DNA from: Firmicutes bacterium UBA3932
Lineage (GTDB): Bacteria; Bacillota; Clostridia; Peptostreptococcales; Anaerovoracaceae
Direction of reading: 5' to 3'
DNA: 14,731 nucleotides
Assembly: GCA_002385825.1 (NCBI GenBank)
Contig: DGEG01000063.1
Span: 1 to 14,731 of the forward strand
Below are positions 7,603-13,225 of the stretch, piece after piece. A program made the position numbers and the translations under genes. Below the pieces are notes generated by a model. The model was not told the origin of the DNA. It did no database searches and saw nothing but the letters and a program-made list of their open reading frames with translations. Position 1 is the first letter of the stretch. Every line of letters starts with the position of its first letter.

Positions 7603-8211
7603 GTGACAGTTCAACTAACTACAAAAGAAAGACTGCTGTTGCAAGACCAAAAGTCGCAAGAAGAATTATGTGTTAAAAAGTATCAAAGCTATGCCGGGTT
7701 GGCTCAAGATCCCCAGCTGAAACAGCTGTTTAGTTCCCTGGCGCAAAAAGAACAGGAGCACCTGAATACCATTAACCAAATCCTGTCCGGTCAAGTCCCC
7801 AGCGTTGGAACCCAGTCAGGCAGCCAGTCGGGTATGCAGTCCGGCATGCAATCGGGCATGCAGTCCGGAACCCAGTCCGGCATGCAATCACAAGGGCAAT
7901 CCGGTATGCAGTCCGGCATGAAGTCCCAAGGTATGTCAGGCTCGCAGTCCCAGGGGCAGGCCGGCACGAGCCGCAGCCAGTCAGGACAGACAACCGGCGG
8001 TACCCAGAGCGGAATGTTTAACGATAAAAACCTTTGCTCCGATATGCTTGCCACGGAGAAATTCGTATCCAGCGCTTACGACACCGCCATCTTCGAATGC
8101 ACTAACTCAAATATCCGCCAAATCCTGAACCACATCCAAAAAGAAGAGCAGCAACACGGCGAACAGATTTTCAATTATATGCAAAGCCACGGCATGTACA
8201 GCGTACAGTAG
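7603..8211 (+). CDS. CotF-family spore coat protein, duplicated ferritin-like helices split by a QSGM-repeat loop
   Basis: This is probably a spore coat protein. Residues 139-202 match the Coat_F family in pattern (NLCSDMLATEKF ... YDTAIFE ... EEQQHGEQIFNYMQSHGMY), and residues 5-62 form a related helical pair. I chose the GTG at 7603 because GGAGGTGA at 7590-7597 is its ribosome binding site; a GTG at 7594 lies inside that site. The two halves align with each other: E20, Y27, L39, E50-x-x-H53 against E152, Y159, I171, E182-x-x-H185. This gives the E...ExxH...E...ExxH pattern of ferritin-like metal-binding bundles. Residues 69-138 between the halves are a Gln/Ser/Gly/Met repeat built on a 12-nt unit (QSGM). 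Metal binding is inference. The gene stands alone, after the RNA terminator and convergent with the VOC gene. Confidence 0.85.
   Translation: MTVQLTTKERLLLQDQKSQEELCVKKYQSYAGLAQDPQLKQLFSSLAQKEQEHLNTINQILSGQVPSVGTQSGSQSGMQSGMQSGMQSGTQSGMQSQGQSGMQSGMKSQGMSGSQSQGQAGTSRSQSGQTTGGTQSGMFNDKNLCSDMLATEKFVSSAYDTAIFECTNSNIRQILNHIQKEEQQHGEQIFNYMQSHGMYSVQ
7807..8016 (+). repeat. In-frame 12-bp minisatellite encoding QSGM repeats
   Basis: Tandem, partly decayed copies of a CAGTCCGGCATG-like unit encode Gln-Ser-Gly-Met, with variants QSGT, QSQG and KSQG. Repeat length is a multiple of three, so copy changes keep the frame. The region forms the loop between the two helical halves of the coat protein. Confidence 0.88.
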
Positions 8212-8235
8212 TGCCCAATATCCGCTACTCCGTCC

Positions 8236-8285
8236 AAATCGTATGGAAATCGTATAGAATCGTATGGAATTGTATGGAAATCATG
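8236..8285. repeat. Short 10-11-bp tandem repeat after the coat gene
   Basis: Five head-to-tail variants of AAATCGTATGG (AAATCGTATGG, AAATCGTATAG, AATCGTATGG, AATTGTATGG, AAATCATGTA) lie between the coat gene stop and the shared terminator. The period is close to one helical turn. No function is evident. Confidence 0.75.
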
Positions 8286-8290
8286 TAAAA

Positions 8291-8315
8291 CCCCTTGCCA
8301 AAACCCGGCAAGGGG
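8291..8315. terminator. Bidirectional terminator between the coat and VOC genes
   Basis: CCCCTTGCC at 8291-8299 and GGCAAGGGG at 8307-8315 form a 9-bp GC-rich stem with a 7-nt loop between two convergent genes. On the minus strand the stem is followed by TTTTAC, so it best serves the VOC gene. On the plus strand the following CTGTTCATT is only weakly T-rich. Confidence 0.75.
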
Positions 8316-8344
8316 CTGTTCATTGCGACAGTCGGCGATAATCA

Positions 8345-8710
8345 CTACTTCGCAATGTACTCGCCGAATTGGATGGTTACACCGTTGGGATCCTTGATGA
8401 AAAAGAACCGGAAATCAGGGCCGGGTTGAAAAGGTCCGCCGGTAATCTCTATGCCCTTTTCTTTTACCAACTCCATCATCCCATCCAGTGATTCCGCTTC
8501 AAAGCCCAGGGAAATGCCGGTCTTGTTTCCCTTCCATTTATCCGACCCATCGTGGATAAGTTCCACTTTCGTCTCTCCTTCACCGAGGAATGCGATCTCA
8601 GCCGGTCCTGCAGAAAATCTATTTGTCACTTTAATCCCTACCACTTCTTCATAAAAGCGGATGGACTCCTCCATATCCTTAACATTAATCGTGCACCACA
8701 AGAATTTCAT
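8345..8710 (-). CDS. VOC-superfamily (glyoxalase/bleomycin-resistance-like) protein
   Basis: The 121-residue protein has the paired beta-alpha-beta-beta-beta modules of the vicinal oxygen chelate fold. Signs are FLWCTINVKDMEESIRFYEEVVGIKV at the N-terminus, KVELIHDG ending module one, and the signature DPNGVTIQFGE at the C-terminus. Lined up with E. coli glyoxalase I, W5 replaces the first ligand His, the Glu of VELI is kept, the second His is Gly in TGISLGF, and the last Glu is Gln in IQF. Three of four metal ligands are therefore missing, so true glyoxalase I activity is unlikely; a binding or other enzymatic role is open. GGAGGAG precedes the ATG. The coat gene is convergent and pyk lies 149 bp upstream on the same strand. 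The substrate cannot be told. Confidence 0.88.
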   Translation of the reverse strand: MKFLWCTINVKDMEESIRFYEEVVGIKVTNRFSAGPAEIAFLGEGETKVELIHDGSDKWKGNKTGISLGFEAESLDGMMELVKEKGIEITGGPFQPGPDFRFFFIKDPNGVTIQFGEYIAK

Positions 8711-8859
8711 TGCCTGCTCCTCCTTCGCTTATAAATGAATAATTGCTGAAATTGAATCGTCTGATCTCGGTGCTTCCCGCAAATTCCTCCTGCAAGACCA
8801 TCGGCAACAAATCAATTCGGCTCTTCGATATTTTATTTTTAGCTCTTTCCTTTCAAATA

Positions 8860-10305
8860 CTATCTCGCTTCTATAGGCAACGGCTGCCCCGCTATGTGAG
8901 CTTTTATCAAGTTTGTCGTTCCGCCAACGCCTACAGGAATTCCGGCGGTAATGACCACCAAATCCCCTTCTTTCACATTGCCGCGCTCCAAGGCCATGGA
9001 AACGCTCTTATTTATCAGATCGTCAGTGGATTCTACCGACCGCAACAGGATGGTGTAAACACCCCAGGACAGGCACAGCCGCCGTTGAACTCTTTCGTCC
9101 GTAGTCGTTGCAATGATGGCCTGTTTCGGCCGGAACTTGGAGACCATCCTGGCCGTGTAGCCCGTGGAGGTGGCTGTCAGGATGGCAGATGCATCCAGGC
9201 TCATGGCAATATTACATGTAGCGTGGCTAATGGCATCCGTAACAGTAGCCTCTCTTTCCTGATGGCGATCCATTAAAAGCTTGGAATAATCCATGGCTTC
9301 CTCTGTCTTCCTGGCAATTTGCGACATGGTTTCAACGGATTCCACAGGGTATTTCCCCGCCGCCGTTTCTCCCGAAAGCATGATTGCATCGGTTCCGTCC
9401 AGAATGGCATTAGCAATGTCTGTTACTTCCGCCCTGGTAGGCCTGGGATTGCGTATCATGGAATCCAGCATCTGCGTGGCCGTAATAACGGGCTTGCCTA
9501 CTTTGTTGCACTTGCGAATGATCTGCTTCTGCAGCAAAGGCAGCTCCTCGGCCGGTATCTCAACGCCCAAGTCTCCCCTCGCAACCATAATCCCGTCAGA
9601 GACGCGAATGATCTCATCAATATTATCCACGCCTTCCCGGTTTTCTATCTTGGATATAATCTGAATATGTTCTGCCTTGTTCTCTTTTAATACCTGGCGA
9701 ATTGCCAGAACGTCTTCTGCCGTGCGCACGAAGGACCCCGCAATAAAATCTATGCCCTTTTGTATCCCGAACTCGATATCCGCTCTATCCTTTTCCGTCA
9801 TAGGCGGCATATTGATTCGGATTCCCGGCACGTTAATACCTTTATGCTTTTTAATCACTCCGCTGTTCAGCACGGTGCAACGAATATCCTCCCCATTGAC
9901 CACTTCCCGCACCTTAAGCTCCACAAGACCGTCGTCAATCAGGATGACATCGCCCGCCTTCACGTCGCCGGGGAGCCCCTTATAGCTGATACTGCAGATG
10001 GAGTCGTCGCCGACAACATCCCGGGAGGTAAGGGTGAACTCCTGCCCTTCCGTGAGAAAAACTTCTTGGCACTTAAATTCTCCGGTGCGTATTTCAGGCC
10101 CCTTAGTATCGAGCAAAATTGCTACGGGTATGCCCATCTCCTCCCGCACTTTCTTAATCCTGGCTATTCTCTCCCCATGCTCCGCATAATCTCCATGAGA
10201 AAAATTCAATCGGGCAACATTCATGCCGGCGAAAATAAGTTTTCTGAGCATTTCTTCCGTCTCGCTCACTGGCCCGATGGTACATACAATCTTGGTTTTC
10301 TTCAT
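8860..10305 (-). CDS. pyk: Pyruvate kinase
   Basis: Catalyses phosphoenolpyruvate plus ADP to pyruvate plus ATP, the last step of glycolysis, in the cytosol. Motifs in order: KIVCTIGP and MNVARLNFSHGD (R32), LDTKGPEIRTG, IDDGLVELKV, the catalytic-lysine segment SKIENREGVDNIDEI, MVARGDLGVEIP, ATQMLDSMIRNPRPTRAEVTD and MLSGETAAGKYPVE. A C-domain ends in GIPVGVGGTTNLIKAH. The Glu in GPEIRTG is the residue associated with potassium-dependent enzymes. At 481 residues it has the core A, B and C domains but lacks the extra C-terminal PEP-utiliser-like domain of Bacillus-type enzymes (about 585). AGGAGGG lies just before the ATG. It appears to be its own unit, with a 1.2-kb repeat-rich gap upstream and the VOC gene 149 bp downstream. 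No clear terminator was seen after it. Confidence 0.98.
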   Translation of the reverse strand: MKKTKIVCTIGPVSETEEMLRKLIFAGMNVARLNFSHGDYAEHGERIARIKKVREEMGIPVAILLDTKGPEIRTGEFKCQEVFLTEGQEFTLTSRDVVGDDSICSISYKGLPGDVKAGDVILIDDGLVELKVREVVNGEDIRCTVLNSGVIKKHKGINVPGIRINMPPMTEKDRADIEFGIQKGIDFIAGSFVRTAEDVLAIRQVLKENKAEHIQIISKIENREGVDNIDEIIRVSDGIMVARGDLGVEIPAEELPLLQKQIIRKCNKVGKPVITATQMLDSMIRNPRPTRAEVTDIANAILDGTDAIMLSGETAAGKYPVESVETMSQIARKTEEAMDYSKLLMDRHQEREATVTDAISHATCNIAMSLDASAILTATSTGYTARMVSKFRPKQAIIATTTDERVQRRLCLSWGVYTILLRSVESTDDLINKSVSMALERGNVKEGDLVVITAGIPVGVGGTTNLIKAHIAGQPLPIEAR

Positions 10306-10405
10306 AAAAACCCTCCTACTTAAGGTTGTAGACTATGACGATTTATTTTAGTGAAGGTTTAAAGGTTTTTGTATAAGGCGCCAGCCATTTCCCGCAAGTA
10401 GTAAG

Positions 10406-10498
10406 ATTGGGTCTGTGTTGGACGCCTGGTAGTTTGGGGTCTGGCTTTGGTGTCTTGCTGTTTAGTGTCTATATTGGATGTCTAGCTGTTGGGTGTCT
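10406..10498. repeat. Degenerate 13-15-bp tandem array (GTTGGGTGTCTGGCT-like)
   Basis: About seven head-to-tail variants share TTGG-x-TGTCT (for example TTGGTGTCTTGCT, TTGGATGTCTAGCT, GTTGGGTGTCTGAC). The last copy runs into a perfect GGTGTC-T-GACACC palindrome at 10492-10504, beyond which the next array uses the complementary GACACC core. It may be one half of a large degenerate inverted structure. Confidence 0.65.
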
Positions 10499-10612
10499 GA
10501 CACCTTTTGTAAAATGGTGACTGTTGCAAATCGACACCTTAAATTGGCATCTTTTGTAGATCGGCATCTCCTGTAAATTAACATCTTTTGCAAATCAGCA
10601 CTTTTGCAAATC
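10499..10612. repeat. Degenerate 17-bp tandem array (GGCATCTTTTGTAAATC-like)
   Basis: About seven copies run head to tail: GACACCTTTTGTAAAAT, GGTGACTGTTGCAAATC, a 13-bp shortened copy, GGCATCTTTTGTAGATC, GGCATCTCCTGTAAATT, AACATCTTTTGCAAATC and a 16-bp last copy. It adjoins the GTGTC array through a shared palindrome. There is no coding potential and no CRISPR-like unique spacer. Confidence 0.75.
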
Positions 10613-10747
10613 TCGAAATGTATCTGAGGCCGACCATTCTAACCATTCTATAAATTGAATTTTATCATATCCTGCAGATGGGAACCAGAACATTCTGCCC
10701 GGTATTGGATCTGCGGAAGAAGATCATCGATTTTATGATCAAACCAA

Positions 10748-11008
10748 AAATCAACTAAAAAACTTGCAAAACTTTATTTTTAGTTGATATTGTTCCCATA
10801 TATTGTAAATTATCCGCCTCTGCAACCGGCAAATCAACTATTTTTTCATGAAGTATCCTTTTTTAGCTGATTTTTCCGCTGAAAAGTCAGCTAAAATCTC
10901 AAAATCATGCTTTTTTTAGTTAATTTCTCCTGTTATTCTTCAGTTGCAGCCATTTTTTTGGGTAAAAATCAACTATTTTTTGGCCCTTCTTTTGATTTTA
11001 GTTGATTT
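10748..11008. repeat. Eight-half-site dyad array, AAATCAACTA-N23-TAGTTGATTT x4
   Basis: Four 43-bp units start at 10748, 10831, 10884 and 10966. In each, AAATCAACTA (or AAGTCAGCTA) is followed after exactly 23 bp by TAGTTGATTT (variants TAGTTGATAT, TAGCTGATTT, TAGTTAATTT), so half-site starts are always 33 bp apart. The gaps between units are 40, 10 and 39 bp, which makes the whole array symmetric about 10878. At the centre, 10861-10876 pairs with 10881-10896 over 16 bp with a 4-nt CGCT loop. The only half-sites with a T-to-C or A-to-G change here are the two that face each other, and the changes are complementary. Spacers differ in sequence. Confidence 0.9.
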
Positions 11009-11051
11009 GATCTGTAAAAATCCCTGTCAATAGAAATTTGAGTTATGCCCG

Positions 11052-11057
11052 TATAAT
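11052..11057 (+). promoter_or_regulatory. Candidate -10 element of a small leader transcript
   Basis: A perfect TATAAT at 11052-11057 lies about 45 bp after the dyad array. The hexamer 17 bp upstream (AATAGA) is a poor -35, so use would need an activator. The best support is what follows: a hairpin, a ribosome binding site, a mini-ORF and a terminator-like stem. Confidence 0.35.
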
Positions 11058-11148
11058 GGTGTAAATTTGAGAATCAAAAAAAGAGAACATGTCTCTTCGT
11101 TCGGTTACAATGTAGTTACCACAACAACAAAACCGGAGGTGAAGAAAC

Positions 11149-11172
11149 ATGCTCAAATCAATATTACAATAG
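11149..11172 (+). CDS. Seven-codon leader-like mini-ORF (MLKSILQ)
   Basis: ATG at 11149 is preceded by CGGAGGTGAAGAAAC, an excellent ribosome binding site, yet the frame ends after MLKSILQ at the TAG at 11170-11172. GTTACC at 11115-11120 can pair with GGTAAC at 11172-11177, enclosing the site and ORF. A hairpin with an 8-bp stem follows at 11189-11210. It could be a leader peptide, a small-RNA ORF, or the 5' stub of a lost gene. No regulated gene follows on this strand, because hsp20 is on the other. Translation is not proven. Confidence 0.35.
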   Translation: MLKSILQ

Positions 11173-11188
11173 GTAACGAAGAAGCGGT

Positions 11189-11225
11189 AGCCTTTTTTGT
11201 CTAAAAGGCTCTGGCAATTTTTATA
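11189..11225 (+). terminator. Terminator-like hairpin after the mini-ORF
   Basis: AGCCTTTT at 11189-11196 pairs with AAAAGGCT at 11203-11210 around a 6-nt loop. A TTTTT run begins about seven bases after the stem. It would end a transcript of roughly 150 nt started near 11065. Confidence 0.45.
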
Positions 11226-11317
11226 AATAATTTGTATTTAACTCCGGATACCAAATACAATCTTTACAATTGGAACTACTGCTAAATACTGCTTTCCTAA
11301 TCACAACGAAATACAAC

Positions 11318-11357
11318 GCCAAAAATGGCGGGAGTGCCAAGCACCGCGGTGCTTGGC
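11318..11357. repeat. Adjacent palindromes, one a perfect 22-bp dyad
   Basis: GCCAAGCACCG at 11336-11346 is followed at once by its exact reverse complement at 11347-11357, with GGG and CCC flanks. Just upstream lies CGCCAAAAATGGCG at 11318-11331. On the minus strand this lies about 165 bp past the hsp20 stop with little T-tract, so it is a poor terminator. It may be a REP-like element. Confidence 0.65.
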
Positions 11358-11523
11358 CCCCACCTATAATCCAACTAGCCGGCTTTATCCATTGCTAGAA
11401 CATTCTTTCTGTTGTTTCTTTGCTAATGTGCGAGTACACGAAATCTGCAAAGATTCAAGGTAATGTGCTCTTCCATTGTTAACTGTTTATGTGTGAGTAT
11501 GCGCTGAGTAAGATTCGTGCAGG

Positions 11524-11967
11524 TTATTCGATTTCTATTCTGGACTTGTTCTGGCTCTTATCCTGTTTTGGAATCCTGATGCTCAAGATACCGTCCTCAA
11601 GCTTTGCCTTAATTCCTTCCGACTGAGCATCCACAAGATAGATGCCGCGGCTCATGGAGCTGTAACGTCTCTCTCTATGGATGTAATTCTTCCTCTCTTC
11701 CTCCACGGCCTCCTCTTTCTTAACGAAGATCGTCAGTCTGCCATCGTTCATCTCGACGGTAATCTCATCTTTTCTGACCCCGGGCAGCTCCGCTTCGACG
11801 ATATATTCATTCTCGTTATCCTGGACATCTATCTTAAAAGTCTCCTGCGTTAAGGGTTTCCTTGGCCACCAGTTATCGCCGAAGAAATCATCCAGCATGT
11901 CATAGAAATCCGGGAACCTGCTATTCATCAAACTTGAATTTCTTCTGAATGGAATCAATCCTGCCAT
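11524..11967 (-). CDS. Small heat shock protein, Hsp20/alpha-crystallin family
   Basis: An ATP-independent cytosolic chaperone that holds unfolding proteins. The 147-residue product has an N-terminal arm with FYDMLDDFFGDNWW (about residues 21-34) and the alpha-crystallin domain from about residue 41. That domain includes VEAELPGVRKDEITVEMNDGRLTI and the family signature in AKLEDGILSIRIPK. A short tail ends in RIEIE, an IxI-type oligomer contact. GGGAGGG precedes the ATG. A perfect CIRCE operator and a TATAAT-type promoter lie 60-125 bp upstream on the same strand, so HrcA repression and heat induction are expected. HrcA control is usual for groE and dnaK and less general for hsp20. The gene is monocistronic here. 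Confidence 0.96.
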   Translation of the reverse strand: MAGLIPFRRNSSLMNSRFPDFYDMLDDFFGDNWWPRKPLTQETFKIDVQDNENEYIVEAELPGVRKDEITVEMNDGRLTIFVKKEEAVEEERKNYIHRERRYSSMSRGIYLVDAQSEGIKAKLEDGILSIRIPKQDKSQNKSRIEIE

Positions 11968-12029
11968 AAATTAAAACCCTCCCTTCTTCAAAGTATATAT
12001 ATATTTTTTTCTCACTAACTCTGTTATTG

Positions 12030-12056
12030 TTAGCACTCTTGATAGATGAGTGCTAA
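12030..12056. promoter_or_regulatory. CIRCE operator (HrcA binding site)
   Basis: TTAGCACTC at 12030-12038, nine bases, then GAGTGCTAA at 12048-12056 is a perfect match to the CIRCE inverted repeat. It lies between the hsp20 promoter and its start codon, close to the predicted transcription start, so bound HrcA would block initiation. Confidence 0.97.
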
Positions 12057-12065
12057 CCCGTATTC

Positions 12066-12092
12066 ATTATACCCGTCTCCTACCCACGTAAA
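12066..12092 (-). promoter_or_regulatory. hsp20 sigma-A promoter
   Basis: On the minus strand, TATAAT (plus-strand 12066-12071) is preceded after 15 bp by TTTACG (12087-12092). The spacer is short but the -10 is perfect. The predicted start is at about 12057-12060, directly abutting CIRCE. Confidence 0.65.
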
Positions 12093-12109
12093 CACATAAA
12101 ATTAATTTT

Positions 12110-12450
12110 TTTTACTTTCCCTCCCACGCTTTTTCTAATTTATTCTTCCCGTCAAATTTTCACTTTATTCTTTCGCTCTTTCAACGGAAAAACTAAGGAA
12201 ATTCCAAGGGAAGCAATTTAAAATGTTAGCAATTCTGCCCTTGATCCTTTTATTCATCATCAAAACGGGGTATTCTAATAAAGACTGAGGGCAATTCGAT
12301 CTACGACTTAAGCATAAGCATAATAGGAATCGCGCTGATCTGATTTGCCGATTTCTGAGTATTAGGAGGGCAGCGCTAATTAGAGTAGCTAGTTATAATA
12401 GAAGGATCGGCGCAAATTTGGATCCATCCATTTTAATATGACATTAATAT
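12110..12450. other. Intergenic stretch with no recognised feature
   Basis: AT-rich sequence between the hsp20 promoter and the cupin upstream region. I see no ORF with a ribosome binding site, no strong hairpin and no clear repeat. A short GCCCT/AGGGC complement is too weak to call. Confidence 0.5.
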
Positions 12451-12466
12451 ACATAATTTATGGTTT

Positions 12467-12480
12467 GTTGCATATGCAAC
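12467..12480. promoter_or_regulatory. 14-bp perfect palindrome upstream of the cupin gene
   Basis: GTTGCATATGCAAC is a perfect dyad about 93 bp before the cupin start, 10 bp after a CATAAT (12452-12457) and 22 bp before a TATTAT (12503-12508). The position suits an operator of a dimeric regulator acting on the cupin gene. The regulator is unknown. Confidence 0.45.
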
Positions 12481-12572
12481 GCACCCATCTCAAAACAAAT
12501 GGTATTATTTAGTTAAATAAGATAGCGCAAGCAAGCCGAACAGCCGGCAAATTTAGTACAGGAGGTTACATC

Positions 12573-12920
12573 ATGTCGGATAAATACATTAAGAACATTG
12601 AATTTTCAACGGTACTGCCTTTAGCAGATCAAGTTAATTATCAGCCCGGGCAAATCGTCAGCAAAACTCTGGCTCAAAATAAGGCCCTGAGCCTTACCTT
12701 GTTTGCATTTGACAAGGATGAAGAAATCAGCACCCACGAATCCGACGGCGACGCCATGGTTATCGCATTGGACGGCAAAGGTAAAATCACCATTGACGGC
12801 GAAGATTTCATCCTCAACGCCGGAGAGACCATCATCATGCCCTCAAGAAAACCCCATGCCGTATATGCAGTGGAGAAGTTTAAAATGTTCCTCGTCGTGG
12901 TATTCCCGCCGGAAAAATAG
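12573..12920 (+). CDS. Small single-domain cupin protein
   Basis: The 115-residue protein is a cupin_2-type beta barrel. Motif 1 is represented by EISTHESDGDAMVIALDGKGKI, with one His where the family often has HxH and Asp in place of the usual Glu. Motif 2 is GETIIMPSRKPHAV with its His kept. The strongly conserved H, D and H could still bind a metal, but less fully than a standard cupin. There is no signal peptide or other domain. GGAGGT lies just before the ATG. It is a single gene, ending before a large hairpin and convergent with the NADPH dehydrogenase gene. The substrate or ligand cannot be inferred; such small cupins often bind small molecules. Confidence 0.9.
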   Translation: MSDKYIKNIEFSTVLPLADQVNYQPGQIVSKTLAQNKALSLTLFAFDKDEEISTHESDGDAMVIALDGKGKITIDGEDFILNAGETIIMPSRKPHAVYAVEKFKMFLVVVFPPEK

Positions 12921-12963
12921 TCACAAGCAAAGCTCAAAACGATTTAAACAACCTGAGAGCAAA

Positions 12964-13006
12964 CGAAAGCAATGACCGCACAAAAACATCTTTTTGATTG
13001 CTTTCG
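12964..13006. terminator. Hairpin after the cupin gene
   Basis: CGAAAGCAAT at 12964-12973 pairs with ATTGCTTTCG at 12997-13006 over 10 bp. Inside, AAAAA and TTTTT can extend the stem. No T-tract follows on the plus strand, so termination may depend on the stronger hairpin at 13070. Confidence 0.45.
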
Positions 13007-13031
13007 GCTTGAATAAAGACCAATTGAATAA

Positions 13032-13049
13032 GGGTCCACCTAAGGACCC
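13032..13049. repeat. GGGTCC/GGACCC hairpin
   Basis: GGGTCC, loop ACCTAA, GGACCC is a perfect 6-bp stem between two larger hairpins in the cupin-namA gap. No T-tract follows. Confidence 0.45.
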
Positions 13050-13069
13050 ACAACTCATACTTTATACGA

Positions 13070-13108
13070 AAAAGCAACCGGAAAATTTCTATAGATTCGG
13101 TTGCTTTT
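13070..13108. terminator. Bidirectional terminator between the cupin and NADPH dehydrogenase genes
   Basis: AAAAGCAACCG at 13070-13080 pairs with CGGTTGCTTTT at 13098-13108 over 11 bp. On the plus strand TGTTCTTCTTT follows; on the minus strand the stem ends in TTTTT. It therefore serves both convergent genes. Confidence 0.85.
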
Positions 13109-13225
13109 GTGTTCTTCTTTAATAACTGATGATTATGATCGACGTCAAGGCATCAATTTGATTAGCCAATTACACAAAATAAGGTCTGGCTGCAGCAATT
13201 TATAATTAATTCGTTTCGCCGGCAA

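Larger units (their letters stand above)
10306..11523. other. 1.2-kb gene-free, repeat-rich intergenic stretch
   Basis: No convincing protein gene is present on either strand between pyk and hsp20. From left to right it holds a GTGTC tandem array, a 17-bp tandem array, an unexplained stretch with minor hairpins (such as GCAGAT 10674-10679 with ATCTGC 10709-10714), an eight-half-site dyad array, a leader-like unit with a mini-ORF and hairpin, and a 22-bp palindrome. It is markedly more AT-rich than the flanking genes. No transposase or attachment site was seen. Confidence 0.8.

Noticed and set aside
7061..7603. Riboswitch leader of the coat protein gene
   Set aside because: The terminator is strong and complete, no competing antiterminator helix was seen, and the RNA has its own 5'-3' closing helix. 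It remains possible but less likely than an independent RNA.
8743..9276. 177-codon plus-strand ORF near pyk
   Set aside because: Antisense to the pyk 3' end with no family resemblance; a shadow of the real gene.
9760..10323. 187-codon plus-strand ORF
   Set aside because: Antisense to the pyk 5' end; no motif or ribosome binding site.
10499..11008. CRISPR-like array in the pyk-hsp20 gap
   Set aside because: The repeats are either directly tandem without spacers (17-bp family) or alternate in orientation (10-bp family), unlike CRISPR.
10306..11523. Insertion sequence or MITE remnant
   Set aside because: No transposase fragment, no terminal inverted repeats bounding the region and no target duplication seen; the arrays are of several unrelated types.
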